Part shown: in pieces, positions 47,446-56,242 of the stretch | How the letters are laid out: every line of letters starts with the position of its first letter | Numbering within the stretch: position 1 is the first letter of the stretch | Origin: Clostridiales bacterium | GTDB lineage: Bacteria > Bacillota > Clostridia > Lachnospirales > Lachnospiraceae | Direction of reading: 5' to 3' | NCBI GenBank assembly: GCA_018365455.1 | Contig: JAGZJZ010000019.1 | Location: 57,342-121,341, forward strand | DNA length: 64,000 nt | Notes under the pieces: model-generated | What the model was told of the DNA's origin: nothing | Database searches by the model: none | The model's input: the letters and a program-made list of their open reading frames with translations, nothing else | Translations under genes and position numbers: made by a program

Positions 47446-47490
47446 TAAAAAAAGCCGATAACCCATGAGATATTTCTCAAGGTTATCGGC
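47446..47490 (-). terminator. Attenuator between KTR gene and efflux genes
   Basis: GCCGATAACC (47454-47463) pairs with GGTTATCGGC (47481-47490), and an inner TTGAG/CTCA pairing is possible. The minus strand then has CTTTTTTT (47446-47454). It covers the KTR stop codon and lies 32 bases before the ATPase ATG, so transport genes may be transcribed only when it is overcome. Confidence 0.8.
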
Positions 47491-47680
47491 TCTGCGTCAC
47501 AGCGTCTGGCTCTTTGATTACGGTTATTTTATTATTTTGAACATTGATGATTGTTTCCTGCCTGCATTTGGGACAGTAGAGAGGAAAATTCTGCAGGGTG
47601 GTATCCTCCCGCAGCATGGTCCGTGTTTTATTCTGACAGACCGGACAGAAAAGCCAATGCCGGCTTTGCGATTTTTCCAT
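47483..47680 (-). CDS. Cysteine-rich KTR-domain protein
   Basis: A 65-residue protein with two zinc-knuckle pairs: FCPVCQNKTRTMLRED and LYCPKCRQETIINV. The KTR motif gives the family its name. Homologues accompany tet and efflux genes on mobile elements. Its role is unknown; zinc and nucleic-acid binding are plausible. The ATG has GGAGG 7 bases upstream. Confidence 0.82.
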   Translation of the reverse strand: MEKSQSRHWLFCPVCQNKTRTMLREDTTLQNFPLYCPKCRQETIINVQNNKITVIKEPDAVTQSR

Positions 47681-47720
47681 GGTGCCGCCTCCTGATATGA
47701 TTTCTGTTTTGCTTATGGAT

Positions 47721-48047
47721 TTACCTTTTATTAACGTTACGGTTCAGGCGTTTACGGAAATGGTCTGTCCAAAGTTTGTTTCCCTGCATCAGTTCATCAC
47801 AAAAAGATGCCACATCCTCGCCGGTTACTTCCAGAACGTGTCTGTCATGAGCCGCTCCATCCTCAAACAGATCAATCAGGTCATACTGTGTTTTTAACAT
47901 ATCAAAGCCGCTTCCGCTTGAAAAACTCCACATATAGTTCTGAATCTTATAATATACAAAACGATAGTCTTCCGGCAATGCATCAACCCTTGCCATCTGG
48001 TCACGGTACTCTTTTTTGTCCCCAATTATTTTTTTGATGATATTCAT
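47721..48047 (-). CDS. DUF1048-family protein, copy 2
   Basis: A 108-residue DUF1048 protein (MNIIKKIIGDKKEYRDQMAR; core VDALPEDYRFVYYKIQNYMW; tail GEDVASFCDELMQGNKLWTD). DUF1048 proteins are usually encoded between PadR regulators and ABC efflux genes. The start overlaps the stop of the first copy by 4 bases. It shares the pattern LPxDYRxxxxKIxxY with copy 1, so the pair arose by duplication. Function unknown. Confidence 0.82.
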   Translation of the reverse strand: MNIIKKIIGDKKEYRDQMARVDALPEDYRFVYYKIQNYMWSFSSGSGFDMLKTQYDLIDLFEDGAAHDRHVLEVTGEDVASFCDELMQGNKLWTDHFRKRLNRNVNKR

Positions 48048-48394
48048 ACTTCTTTTACCCCCCTGTGAAAGTGTTCCAGGATCTCCTGATTTAAACGTTC
48101 CCGCGGGCTGACGGTGTCTTGGGCATTAGCGTGGATCAGCTCATCACAGAAGGATGCCACGTCATTGCCAACCACATCGCGAATGAGTTTCCCCTCGGCT
48201 GCACTTACTTCGAACAACTCCAACAGATCCGTGAGCATCTCCAGATGATAGCCAAAGTTGTAAAAATAATGCAGGATTTTTTTGAATGTATATCGATAGT
48301 CCTTCGGCAGGGCGTTTACGCGTTTGGTAAATTGCCTCCAGACACGCTTCTCGTTGAGATCGCCTATGATCAGCTCCATAAAAGATTTTTTCAT
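48044..48394 (-). CDS. DUF1048-family protein, copy 1
   Basis: A 116-residue DUF1048 protein: KSFMELIIGDLNEKRVWRQF, then VNALPKDYRYTFKKILHYFY and GNDVASFCDELIHANAQDTV. The ATG at 48394 has GAGGAG 8 bases ahead; the longer frame to 48445 overlaps the PadR gene. It is translated with copy 2 by a 4-base overlap. Probably a cytosolic partner of the efflux system or of PadR. Confidence 0.82.
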   Translation of the reverse strand: MKKSFMELIIGDLNEKRVWRQFTKRVNALPKDYRYTFKKILHYFYNFGYHLEMLTDLLELFEVSAAEGKLIRDVVGNDVASFCDELIHANAQDTVSPRERLNQEILEHFHRGVKEV

Positions 48395-48396
48395 AT

Positions 48397-48720
48397 TCAC
48401 TGCTCCTCTCTTAATTGATTGAGTTTCGAAGAAACAAAGTCCCATTTATTCCAAAACTTTCGCAGCTCTTCCCTCCCGTTGTCGTTTAGGGTGAAGAACT
48501 TTCTTGGTGGTCCCATGTCAGATGGTTTTTTTGTTATTTCAACTAATTTGTTTTTTTCCAGCCGTATTAATATGGTATACACCGTACCTTCCACTACATC
48601 TGTAAAGCCCAGTGCATTCAGGTGCCTGGTAATTTCGTAGCCATAAGTTTCCCTGCGGCTGATAATTTCCAGCACACAACCTTCCAGTACACCCTTTAGT
48701 ATTTCTGTTAAATTTTCCAA
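48397..48720 (-). CDS. PadR-family transcriptional repressor
   Basis: A 107-residue winged-helix regulator. LKGVLEGCVLEIISRRETYG and EITRHLNALGFTDVVEGTVY are the PadR helices, and KPSDMGPPRKFFTLNDNGRE the wing. It starts with TTG at 48720 and GGAG 8 bases upstream. It is first gene of the efflux operon, directly preceded by three TACTTAGTA-like sites, so autorepression is likely; drug binding would release it. Confidence 0.93.
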   Translation of the reverse strand: MENLTEILKGVLEGCVLEIISRRETYGYEITRHLNALGFTDVVEGTVYTILIRLEKNKLVEITKKPSDMGPPRKFFTLNDNGREELRKFWNKWDFVSSKLNQLREEQ

Positions 48721-48736
48721 TTGGTACGCTCCTTCC

Positions 48737-48797
48737 TACTTGGTATGACTTGTATGCAGTAATACTTAGTACTTCTATATCGTAACACTTAGTAGTG
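48737..48797 (-). promoter_or_regulatory. Three PadR operator-like sites
   Basis: TACTTGGTA (48737-48745), TACTTAGTA (48763-48771) and CACTTAGTAGTG (48786-48797) are near-palindromes spaced 24-26 bases apart upstream of the PadR TTG start. Regular spacing and similarity to known PadR operators (ATGT-like half-sites aside) support a binding array overlapping the operon promoter. Confidence 0.65.
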
Positions 48798-48882
48798 AAG
48801 GTGTCAAGGGGAATTTTTTCCAAACAAAAAGAGCATATGACAGTTCATATACTCTCTTGCTTCTCTATTTACCAACGCCTCA

Positions 48883-49422
48883 TTAAAGTGCGGTTCCTTT
48901 TTTCGGTATAAAAAGATGGGACATATCCACGCCTTCATGTTCCAGCAGTTTTATTTTTAACGGGATACCGCCTGCATAACCGGTCAGGCTGCCCTTTGTT
49001 CCAACCACCCGATGACAGGGGATGATGATAGAAATTGGGTTGTGACCCACAGCACCGCCCACTGCCTGGCTAGACATCCTGTCTCTGCCCATTTTCTCTG
49101 CCACTTTACCGGCAATGGAGCCGTAAGTAACCACTTCCCCGTATGGAATTTCACATAAGATTTCCCAGACATCCTGTCTGAACTTCCCCCCCGCCGGGCG
49201 CAAAGGCAGCTTGGAAATCTCCGGCCTCTCTCCGGCAAAATATGCGTCTAACCAGTCTCTTACATTTTGAAATACCGGGAGATCATCTTTCTTTATCATT
49301 TCCTTTGAAACGGAACCCAAATAATATTTTTGCCCTTCGATCCATAGTCCTGTAATATTTTCTCCATCACAGGCAATAGTCAGCATACCCAATGGCGATT
49401 GCACATTTGTAAAATAATACAT
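48883..49422 (-). CDS. ogt: Methylated-DNA-protein cysteine methyltransferase
   Basis: A 179-residue suicide DNA-repair enzyme. The acceptor Cys lies in IIIPCHRVVG, and the helix-turn-helix before it is AVGGAVGHNPISI. It transfers alkyl groups from O6-alkylguanine to its own Cys. The N-terminal half (MLTIACDGENITGLWIEGQK) is the usual Ogt-type domain. The ATG has GGAGGAG 8 bases upstream. Chromosomal gene, not obviously linked to neighbours. Confidence 0.95.
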   Translation of the reverse strand: MYYFTNVQSPLGMLTIACDGENITGLWIEGQKYYLGSVSKEMIKKDDLPVFQNVRDWLDAYFAGERPEISKLPLRPAGGKFRQDVWEILCEIPYGEVVTYGSIAGKVAEKMGRDRMSSQAVGGAVGHNPISIIIPCHRVVGTKGSLTGYAGGIPLKIKLLEHEGVDMSHLFIPKKGTAL

Positions 49423-49462
49423 TTCACACTCCTCCTGATGTATTTAGAGATTACCAGGTTAC

Positions 49463-49550
49463 ATAGCCCGCTATGCGTTCTTCATTGGGGATAAATCTCC
49501 CATATAAATGGAACGCACATGTGACAGAACGCAGTTTCAAACACGTTCTG
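49463..49550. repeat. Dispersed intergenic repeat, copy 1
   Basis: AGCCCGCTATGCG (49464-49476) plus GGGATAAATCTCCC (49488-49501) and a GAACGCACA tail closely match a block at about 56248-56300. It continues into an inverted repeat AACGCAGTTT/AAACACGTT near 49529-49546. Intergenic, between ogt and ribH. Confidence 0.5.
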
Positions 49551-49674
49551 GTGCTGCAGCCGACCAGTAATGATAGTGACAGCCCCGGATGCAACTCTAG
49601 TATTGTAATTCTAACACATGTTCACGAAAAAATATATCCCGTTTTCCTGTTCCAAAGGAGGTTTACAATATCTT

Positions 49675-50145
49675 TTAATTTCTTTCAAGAGAACGTACTA
49701 AGTTAACCATTTCAATGGCTCCCTGGGCACATTCAAATCCTTTATTTCCGGCTTTGCTTCCGGCCCTTTCGATTGCCTGTTCTATATTGTCTGTTGTTAA
49801 TACGCCAAACATTACCGGAATACCGCTTGAAATACCTGCCTGAGCTACTCCCTTTGAGACTTCGCTGCACACATAGTCATAATGGCTGGTACTTCCGCGA
49901 ATCACTGCGCCCAGGCATATAACAGCGTCATACTTTTTGCTATGCGCCATTTTAGAGGCAATCAGAGGTATTTCAAATGCCCCCGGAACCCATGCGACTT
50001 CAATTTGATCCTCTTTTACATTTTCACGTTTCAGGCAGTCAATGGCACCCGACAATAATTTAGATGTTATAAACTCATTAAACCGTGCGGTAACAATTCC
50101 TACCCTTATATTTTCTGCTGCTAAATTTCCTTCATAGATTCTCAT
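49675..50145 (-). CDS. ribH: 6,7-dimethyl-8-ribityllumazine synthase
   Basis: A 156-residue enzyme condensing the RibBA product (3,4-dihydroxy-2-butanone 4-phosphate) with the RibD product to make the lumazine. Family motifs: [47 protein letters not shown] with the catalytic His, and [20 protein letters not shown]. Last gene of the rib operon; AGGAGG is 7 bases ahead of the ATG. It would assemble into the icosahedral or pentameric form usual for the family. Confidence 0.97.
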   Translation of the reverse strand: MRIYEGNLAAENIRVGIVTARFNEFITSKLLSGAIDCLKRENVKEDQIEVAWVPGAFEIPLIASKMAHSKKYDAVICLGAVIRGSTSHYDYVCSEVSKGVAQAGISSGIPVMFGVLTTDNIEQAIERAGSKAGNKGFECAQGAIEMVNLVRSLERN

Positions 50146-50168
50146 TTTTTCTCCTCCTCTGAATGTTG

Positions 50169-51380
50169 TTAAAATTTGCTTTCTGATAAGTTTAATAAAT
50201 GTCCCATACGGGTTTGTTTTGTTTTTAAGTAAAGCCGATCGTAAGGTGTTGCTTCGATTTCAATTGGTATGCGTTTTGTGATTTCTATGCCATAATCTTC
50301 TAATTGGTACACCTTATCCGGATTGTTTGTCAGCAGACGAAGGGATTGAATGCCTAAATCCCGCAGAATCTGTGCTCCCATGTAGTACTCCCGCAGATCC
50401 CCCTGAAATCCTAATGCAAGATTAGCGTCTAAGGTGTCCATGCCGCCATCCTGCAAATGGTAAGCTTTCAGTTTATTAACCAATCCGATTCCCCGTCCTT
50501 CCTGACGCATGTACAACAGTACCCCTTTTCCATGATCTGCAATCATTTTCATGGCGGCATCAAGCTGCTGCCCGCAGTCGCATCTTAAGGAACCGAATAC
50601 ATCTCCTGTGAGACATTCGGAATGGACTCTGCACAGAACGTCTCTTTCCTTGGCAATATTCCCCATGACTAAGGCAATGTGATGCTCATGATTCAATTTA
50701 TTGATATAACAATGTGCCATAAAATTACCATATCGGGTTGGCATTTTGGTAATGGATACGCACTCTGTCAATTTTTCATTGATTTTCCGGTATTCCTGTA
50801 AATCTTTTATGGTGATGCAGGGAATCTGGTACTGTTTTGAAAATTCCAGCAGGTCATGGGCGCGCATCATACTCCCGTCTTCATTCATAATTTCACAGCA
50901 TAAGCCGCATTCTTTTAATCCCGCCAGCCGCATCAGATCTACGGTTGCTTCCGTATGTCCGTTTCTTTCCAAAACCCCGTTATCCTTTGCAATCAGAGGG
51001 AACATATGGCCCGGCCGTCGGAAATCAGTTGCCAGAACGTCATCTGTGACACTCATGCGTGCCGTCATTCCTCTTTCTGCGGCTGAGATGCCAGTTGTGG
51101 TATCTTTGTAATCAATTGAAACGGTAAATGCTGTTTCATGATTGTCATTATTTGTTTCAGCCATAGGGGACAGGCACAGTTTATCCCCCAGTTGCCGGCT
51201 CATGGGCATACAGATTAATCCCTTTGCAAAGCTTGCCATAAAGTTTACATTTTCCGTGGTTGCATATTCTGCAGCACAGATTAAATCTCCTTCATTTTCT
51301 CTGTCCCAATCGTCCATAACCAGTATTATTTTACCGGCCTGCAGTGTACTTAACGCTTCCTTTACAGATTCAAATTTCAT
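50169..51380 (-). CDS. ribBA: Bifunctional DHBP synthase/GTP cyclohydrolase II
   Basis: A 403-residue fusion. Residues 1-200 (ribB): [18 protein letters not shown] and the loop [21 protein letters not shown] minus its last residue. Residues 205-403 (ribA): zinc Cys set in [20 protein letters not shown] and [18 protein letters not shown]. It makes the two entry substrates of riboflavin synthesis from ribulose 5-phosphate and GTP. The ATG has GGAGG 8 bases upstream. Confidence 0.97.
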   Translation of the reverse strand: MKFESVKEALSTLQAGKIILVMDDWDRENEGDLICAAEYATTENVNFMASFAKGLICMPMSRQLGDKLCLSPMAETNNDNHETAFTVSIDYKDTTTGISAAERGMTARMSVTDDVLATDFRRPGHMFPLIAKDNGVLERNGHTEATVDLMRLAGLKECGLCCEIMNEDGSMMRAHDLLEFSKQYQIPCITIKDLQEYRKINEKLTECVSITKMPTRYGNFMAHCYINKLNHEHHIALVMGNIAKERDVLCRVHSECLTGDVFGSLRCDCGQQLDAAMKMIADHGKGVLLYMRQEGRGIGLVNKLKAYHLQDGGMDTLDANLALGFQGDLREYYMGAQILRDLGIQSLRLLTNNPDKVYQLEDYGIEITKRIPIEIEATPYDRLYLKTKQTRMGHLLNLSESKF

Positions 51381-51453
51381 ATTCTTTCCTCCTGTGAGCG
51401 AGTTTTAAACAGTCTTTAGAGCATATTTTAAAATTGCTTTCTGCAAACAGGCT

Positions 51454-52095
51454 CTAATATCCATATTTTGCAAGCAGTTCCCTGGTTAAATCTGAGAAAT
51501 TTTCTTTTCCTCCCAGGATGAATTTTTCAATATATTTTCCTATGTAATCATTTTCCAGGTTCACGGTATCATGTAACCCTTTCGATGCCAGTGCCGTATG
51601 TTCTATTGTGTGGGGAATAACGGATACACAGAAACACGCGCTGTCTGTCTTTGCCACGGTCAGGCTGATGCCGTCCATTGCAATAGAACCTTTTTCAACG
51701 ATATACCTCATGATTTTGGAAGTTGTTTTGACGGTATACCACTCGGCAGATGCGTCCCTTTCCATTTTGATGATAGTACCTGTTCCGTCAATATGTCCGG
51801 TAACAAAATGCCCCCCAAACCGCCCGTTCACGGACAGGGCTCTTTCCAGATTCACAATGCTTCCGTGCCGTAAGTGTGACAGAGCAGTGCGCGCTATGGT
51901 CTCGTGCATCACATCCGCCGTAAATGTAGATGCCGTAAAGCCTGTTGCCGTGAGACAGATTCCATTGACGGCAATACTGTCTCCTGTTTTAATATCCTGT
52001 AAAATTTTGTTTGCATGAACCGTCAGCCGAATGGAATTTCCATTTCGCAAAATGGCTGAGATCCTCCCGGTTTCCTCTATGATTCCTGTAAACAT
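51454..52095 (-). CDS. ribE: Riboflavin synthase, alpha chain
   Basis: A 213-residue enzyme with two lumazine-binding barrels: start MFTGIIEETGRISAI, with SIAVNGICLTATGF and SIAMDGISLTVAKT as the repeated motifs. It dismutates two lumazine molecules to riboflavin. The start overlaps the ribD end by 19 bases. The C-terminal tail (NFSDLTRELLAKYGY) mediates trimer formation in the family. Confidence 0.96.
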   Translation of the reverse strand: MFTGIIEETGRISAILRNGNSIRLTVHANKILQDIKTGDSIAVNGICLTATGFTASTFTADVMHETIARTALSHLRHGSIVNLERALSVNGRFGGHFVTGHIDGTGTIIKMERDASAEWYTVKTTSKIMRYIVEKGSIAMDGISLTVAKTDSACFCVSVIPHTIEHTALASKGLHDTVNLENDYIGKYIEKFILGGKENFSDLTRELLAKYGY

Positions 52096-53189
52096 GGGTA
52101 GACCACCTCACTTTCCATCAAAAAATCATCGCCAACCGGTATTAACCGGGTGTCCGCAAGATGAAATGCCTCATCCGGCAGCGCAACGCCCATACCTCCC
52201 ACAGGAGATACGGCAAGGCTTCCGCCAAAAATTTTCGGTGCAATATATGCCTGGATACCGTCCACAATCCCCTGGTGCAATGCGCTCCAATTTAAAATGC
52301 TGCCCCCTTCCAACAGTACGCTGTCCAGGTTCATTTCCCCAAGGATTTCCATAAGTTCACTGAGATTCACGTGCCCCTCCTTCCTGCTGGTTTCTATAAT
52401 GCGGCATCCTTTACTTTGATATTGCATTTTTTTATTTTCATCGGTACAGCAGGTTGCGATTATGGTTTCTGCCGAATGGGCTGATGCTGATTGGACGATT
52501 CGGGAATCCAGCGGTGTACGCAAATGGGTATCACAGATAATCCGGACAGGATTTACAGCATTTTCAAGGCGGCAGGTTAAGAGCGGGTCATCCTGGATGA
52601 TCGTATTAACCCCTGCCATAATGGCGGAATATTGCTGTCTGGTTTCCTGCACCAGATACCTTGCTTTTTCTCCGGTTATCCATTTCGACTGTTTTGTATA
52701 AGTGGCAATTTTGCCGTCCATGGTCATGGCGTACTTCATCATTACATAGGGTTTCCCGGTTGTAATGAACTTTGCAAATGTTCGAATGAGCGCTTTGCAG
52801 TCCTGTTCCAGTACACCCGTTTCTACACGGATGTTGTTTCTTTGTAAAATGGCAGCCCCTTTCCCCGACATTTGAGGATTGGGGTCAAGTGTACCGATTA
52901 CCACTCTTGTAATACCACTGTTGATAATGGCTTCTGTACAAGGCGGCGTTTTTCCGTAATGACAGCAGGGCTCCAGGGTCACATACATTTCTGCCCCCAA
53001 AGCTTCCGCACGACAGTTTTTTAAAGCATTTCGCTCAGCATGCAGACCGCCGTATCGCTCATGGTATCCCCGTCCGATTACCTCACCATCTTTTACGATC
53101 ACGGCACCAACCATAGGATTGGGATTGGTAAATCCACTGCCCTTTTTCGCAAGTTCTATGGCCTGCTTCATGTATTCCAAATCTTTCAT
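52077..53189 (-). CDS. ribD: Riboflavin deaminase/reductase RibD
   Basis: A 370-residue bifunctional enzyme. The deaminase half (1-145) has the zinc site HAERNALKNC and PCCHYGKTPPCTEAII. The reductase half (150-370) includes KYAMTMDGKIATYTKQSKWI and ILNWSALHQGIVDGIQAYIA. The ATG at 53189 is chosen for its GGGG-rich Shine-Dalgarno and because the residues before it do not match RibD. First gene of the operon, downstream of the FMN riboswitch. Confidence 0.97.
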   Translation of the reverse strand: MKDLEYMKQAIELAKKGSGFTNPNPMVGAVIVKDGEVIGRGYHERYGGLHAERNALKNCRAEALGAEMYVTLEPCCHYGKTPPCTEAIINSGITRVVIGTLDPNPQMSGKGAAILQRNNIRVETGVLEQDCKALIRTFAKFITTGKPYVMMKYAMTMDGKIATYTKQSKWITGEKARYLVQETRQQYSAIMAGVNTIIQDDPLLTCRLENAVNPVRIICDTHLRTPLDSRIVQSASAHSAETIIATCCTDENKKMQYQSKGCRIIETSRKEGHVNLSELMEILGEMNLDSVLLEGGSILNWSALHQGIVDGIQAYIAPKIFGGSLAVSPVGGMGVALPDEAFHLADTRLIPVGDDFLMESEVVYPCLQES

Positions 53190-53303
53190 TTTTTCCCCAT
53201 TGCATATTGCAGGCTGCCTGCAATATAGCCACAATAAAACAGGTTGAAAGAAGCATATCGTGGCTTCCTTTCTATAACATCATTTTCTTTCAACCTTTTA
53301 ATT

Positions 53304-53347
53304 AAAAAAAAATACATGCCTTGAATATAATCTAATCAAGGCATGTA
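53304..53347 (-). terminator. Second terminator in the rib leader
   Basis: TACATGCCTTGA (53313-53324) pairs perfectly with 53336-53347, followed on the minus strand by nine T (53304-53312). It lies between the riboswitch terminator and ribD, 115-125 bases before the ATG. Confidence 0.85.
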
Positions 53348-53374
53348 AAAATGAAGAGTCTATGCGCATTTAAC

Positions 53375-53413
53375 AAAAAACTCTGAAATGATAATATATA
53401 TATCATTTCAGAG
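53375..53413 (-). terminator. Riboswitch-controlled terminator
   Basis: CTCTGAAATGAT (53381-53392) pairs perfectly with its complement ending at 53413, followed by T6 on the minus strand (53375-53380). It sits 29 bases after the FMN aptamer and is the expected expression platform. Confidence 0.85.
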
Positions 53414-53441
53414 CATAAAAAGCACATAAAACTGCTTCCTC

Positions 53442-53548
53442 ATCTTCTTTCATCCAGACTATACTGTCGGCTTCGGAATTACACCGAATCATGCCTTGCG
53501 GCTCGTGGGCTTTACCACCGGTAGGGAATTGCACCCTGCCCTGAAGAT
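53442..53548 (-). promoter_or_regulatory. FMN riboswitch (RFN element)
   Basis: The minus strand carries the conserved RFN order: P1 arm ATCTTC, then GGGCAGGGTG, AATTCCC, ACCGG, AGCCC, GATTCGGTG, AATTCCGAAGCC, GACAGTATAGTCTGGATG and closing arm GAAGAT. FMN binding would stabilise the downstream terminator and switch off ribD-ribE-ribBA-ribH. The spacing to ribD is about 250 bases. Confidence 0.95.
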
Positions 53549-53600
53549 TCTATTCAATTGAAATTATTATAAACAGGTTTTCTTCGGAAGTCAAGTTATT

Positions 53601-54224
53601 TCAGGCACGTTTTAATATTTTCAGAAGTTCCATATGGGGATGCTCTGTATCTGCCTGGAACACATCCACACAGTTCTGATCGGCGCTTCTGTCGGCAAAT
53701 GCCGGAAACAGGAATCCGCACTCCGGACTATCCGGCTCGTAATCTTCTTTTAGGGGGCATATGGCACAAATGAGATATTCGTAGACTTCTTCTGAATCTC
53801 CCACTCTTTCATGATCCGACGCTTTCACTGGTATATCATACCGGTCATGGTACACCATCACGGCATAATCATGGTCAGAATGATAACATTCCCCGACCAT
53901 TTCATAAAATGTTTCCATCAATACATCATTCTTAAGCCCACAGGATTTCATTCCCATAAGAAGCCGCCACATACTGTTTGGTCCCATGGAATCACCTGGG
54001 AACCGGTATCTTTTCAGATTCTCATTTGTTCGGGAAAATGGAATCTCTTTTGCAATCTTTAGCTTCTTTTCCTTTTCACCGGCTGAAAGCTTTAGAAAAT
54101 TTGTATTAAACGTACCGTCTATTTCACCGTCCGCATCCATATAGCTTCCTGCAATTCGCGTCATGGATGTTCTAGCCGGTGTCATTCGTCTGGTTAATTC
54201 CAGCATATCTTCTCTGTTAATCAT
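53601..54224 (-). CDS. DUF4317-family protein, short form
   Basis: A 207-residue protein matching the N-terminal half of DUF4317: LTRRMTPARTSMTRIAGSYM, FYEMVGECYHSDHDYAVMVY and EVYEYLICAICPLKEDYEPD followed by CGFLFPAFADRSAD. Full-length DUF4317 proteins in Clostridia are about 400 residues, so this is a short or truncated member. Function unknown. The start has only a weak AGGTA site. It lies alone between the rib leader and the ABC operon. Confidence 0.78.
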   Translation of the reverse strand: MINREDMLELTRRMTPARTSMTRIAGSYMDADGEIDGTFNTNFLKLSAGEKEKKLKIAKEIPFSRTNENLKRYRFPGDSMGPNSMWRLLMGMKSCGLKNDVLMETFYEMVGECYHSDHDYAVMVYHDRYDIPVKASDHERVGDSEEVYEYLICAICPLKEDYEPDSPECGFLFPAFADRSADQNCVDVFQADTEHPHMELLKILKRA

Positions 54225-54314
54225 CGTTATACCTTGTCTCTCCCTTCAGTCTCGAGCGTGTTTTAAAATACTATGCCCTATTTTAGCATACTCTTTGGGG
54301 TTATGTCATCAAAA

Positions 54315-54950
54315 TTAGGAAATATCCCTGCCATTGAAGGCCCTGACCGCAATCTTATAAGAAACAGTGTAAATAGTAAATACAATAATTAGAATCATAA
54401 TGGAAAGGCTGATTCTCGGAAGCTTTAGAACTTCATTTAGCATACTCAGCAACTTTGAAATTCCCAATACGATAACTACGGAACCCGCATATGAGAATAC
54501 TGTAAGCAGCTCCATCTTTTCCACAGCATTTTTAGACAGATATATAAACCCAATGGATAAACTGCCGGAACACAACGCAATCCCAGATGCTGCCATGGTC
54601 ATTTCCAGAAACAGAATGAAATCGGAACGATGAGTGATTAATCCTGGTAAGCTAATGAGAAAGCCCGCCAGAATACCAACGCCAATAATCTCTAAAAGAA
54701 GAATATATTTACTCAGCACAATTTTGTTTCTGCTCAGCATCGCCGGCACAGCCAGTTTATCCCATTTCACATTATTGTCCATTGTAAAGGTAGAAGTTAT
54801 GGTTGTACTGAAAATCAGTATCGGTATTGCAGTAATAAAAGCGGTTCTTTTGGTAACAAAACAATATGCGATTAAAATGGCAGTCAAAATCAGATACATG
54901 TTTTTTATTTTATTTAAATTGTAAATATCTTTTCTGATCAATCCGTTCAT
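54315..54950 (-). CDS. ABC-2 permease of the GntR operon
   Basis: A 211-residue protein with six membrane segments (KNMYLILTAILIAYCFVTKR first). The ABC2_membrane_5-like SRNKIVLSKYILLLEIIGVG is the loop region. It partners the ATPase encoded upstream, overlapping its stop by 4 bases. Such small permeases occur in Ytr-like systems responding to cell-wall antibiotics. Substrate unknown. Confidence 0.85.
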   Translation of the reverse strand: MNGLIRKDIYNLNKIKNMYLILTAILIAYCFVTKRTAFITAIPILIFSTTITSTFTMDNNVKWDKLAVPAMLSRNKIVLSKYILLLEIIGVGILAGFLISLPGLITHRSDFILFLEMTMAASGIALCSGSLSIGFIYLSKNAVEKMELLTVFSYAGSVVIVLGISKLLSMLNEVLKLPRISLSIMILIIVFTIYTVSYKIAVRAFNGRDIS

Positions 54951-55807
54951 ACCACTGTCCCCCTTGCAAGTATCAGCATAATTTCTTCTATGCCTGGCTG
55001 TTCAACTATGTATTCTTCCTTATTGAAATGATTTTCAACCCTGTTGTCCAGGATGCAATCTACATGATTTCCTTCTGTCCGGTAAGCAACCATTCCATTT
55101 TTGTCCAGTTCATTGAATTTTGAAGCCCTGCAATGCATCAAACGATAATGATAGAGCAGTTCATCCTTTTCTTTACTGAAAATAACATGCCCATCATTAA
55201 TAAAAGTAATATAATCTGCAATCTTCTCAAGATCCGTAATTATATGTGATGAGAAAAGAATACTCTTACTTTCGTCCTGAATAAACTCCAGAAATAGTTT
55301 CAGTATTTCCTCTCTCATAATTGGGTCTAACGATCCTGTGATTTCATCTAAAATCAATAACCGGGGACAGTGGGACAACGCCACTGCCAGATTCAGTTTT
55401 ACTTTGTTGCCTTTTGACATTTCTTTGACCGTGGTATGTTCCGGTATAGCCAGACGCTGTAAATATTGATGGAATAAATTTTCGTCCCATTTAAGGTACA
55501 TTTTCCTAAAAATCTTATTGACCTCTTTAGAAGTAAGATGTTCCGGAAGACTATTGTCATCGTACACAACCGCGATATTTTCTTTGTCTTCTTTCGTTAA
55601 TTCCAAATAATTCTTGCCAAAAATCCGGATACTTCCTTCATTTAAATTTATAATGTTCAATATGGAATTGATAATGGTCGTTTTACCGGCACCGTTAGGA
55701 CCGATCAGACCCATGATTGCCCCCTCCGGACAGGAAAATTGAACATGATCAAGGGTAAATGATGCAAATCGTTTCGTAATATCATTAATTTCAAGAATAT
55801 TTTTCAT
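54947..55807 (-). CDS. ABC ATPase of the GntR operon
   Basis: A 286-residue ATPase with Walker A GLIGPNGAGKTTII, signature MSKGNKVK (LSGGQ variant, typical of YtrB/EcsA-like proteins), Walker B LLILDEITGSLD and H-loop FSSHII. The ATG at 55807 is chosen because MKNILEINDITKRF is the usual start; the longer frame begins inside the spacer. It pairs with the permease at 54315-54950. Confidence 0.9.
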   Translation of the reverse strand: MKNILEINDITKRFASFTLDHVQFSCPEGAIMGLIGPNGAGKTTIINSILNIINLNEGSIRIFGKNYLELTKEDKENIAVVYDDNSLPEHLTSKEVNKIFRKMYLKWDENLFHQYLQRLAIPEHTTVKEMSKGNKVKLNLAVALSHCPRLLILDEITGSLDPIMREEILKLFLEFIQDESKSILFSSHIITDLEKIADYITFINDGHVIFSKEKDELLYHYRLMHCRASKFNELDKNGMVAYRTEGNHVDCILDNRVENHFNKEEYIVEQPGIEEIMLILARGTVV

Positions 55808-55827
55808 ATGGCACCTCATTTTAAATA

Positions 55828-56202
55828 TCAGTCAATTTGTGACTCATCAAACAGCAGTTTTATCAATGCAAGAACGCTGTCCTGCTCTATGCTATATTTC
55901 CTGGCAAGTGCAATTAACTCCATCGCCTTGTCTTCCAATAGCTGATTGCGCTGGTCTTCCAGACCACCTGAATTATGATTTGTGATATAGGTTCCTTTTC
56001 CGACAACAGTTTCAATGATTCCTTCCTTTTGCAGTCTGTCATAAGCTTTCTGGACGGTAAGCACGCCAATTCCCAGTTCTTTTGCCAGACTTCTTACGGA
56101 GGTTATCATATCGCCGGATTTTAATTCGCCTGTCAGTATCATATCCTTGATCTGTGAGCCGATTTGTTCATATATTGGCTTACTGCTTTTGTGGCTAATC
56201 AT
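55828..56202 (-). CDS. GntR-family regulator (YtrA subfamily)
   Basis: A 124-residue regulator. The winged helix (KPIYEQIGSQIKDMILTGEL through VRSLAKELGIGVLTVQKAYD) fills residues 9-75, and the short tail (EQDSVLALIKLLFDESQID) replaces a ligand domain, as in YtrA. The ATG at 56202 matches family starts (MISHKSSKPIYEQI); the longer frame to 56277 runs through the dispersed repeat. First gene of the ABC operon, so it probably represses it. Confidence 0.9.
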   Translation of the reverse strand: MISHKSSKPIYEQIGSQIKDMILTGELKSGDMITSVRSLAKELGIGVLTVQKAYDRLQKEGIIETVVGKGTYITNHNSGGLEDQRNQLLEDKAMELIALARKYSIEQDSVLALIKLLFDESQID

Positions 56203-56242
56203 AATTTCCAATTTCCGTTTTCCACCTCTCTTTTTCAAGCAC

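Noticed and set aside
49473..49706. Plus-strand 77-codon ORF between ogt and ribH
   Set aside because: Runs through the dispersed repeat and an inverted repeat; no ribosome-binding site.
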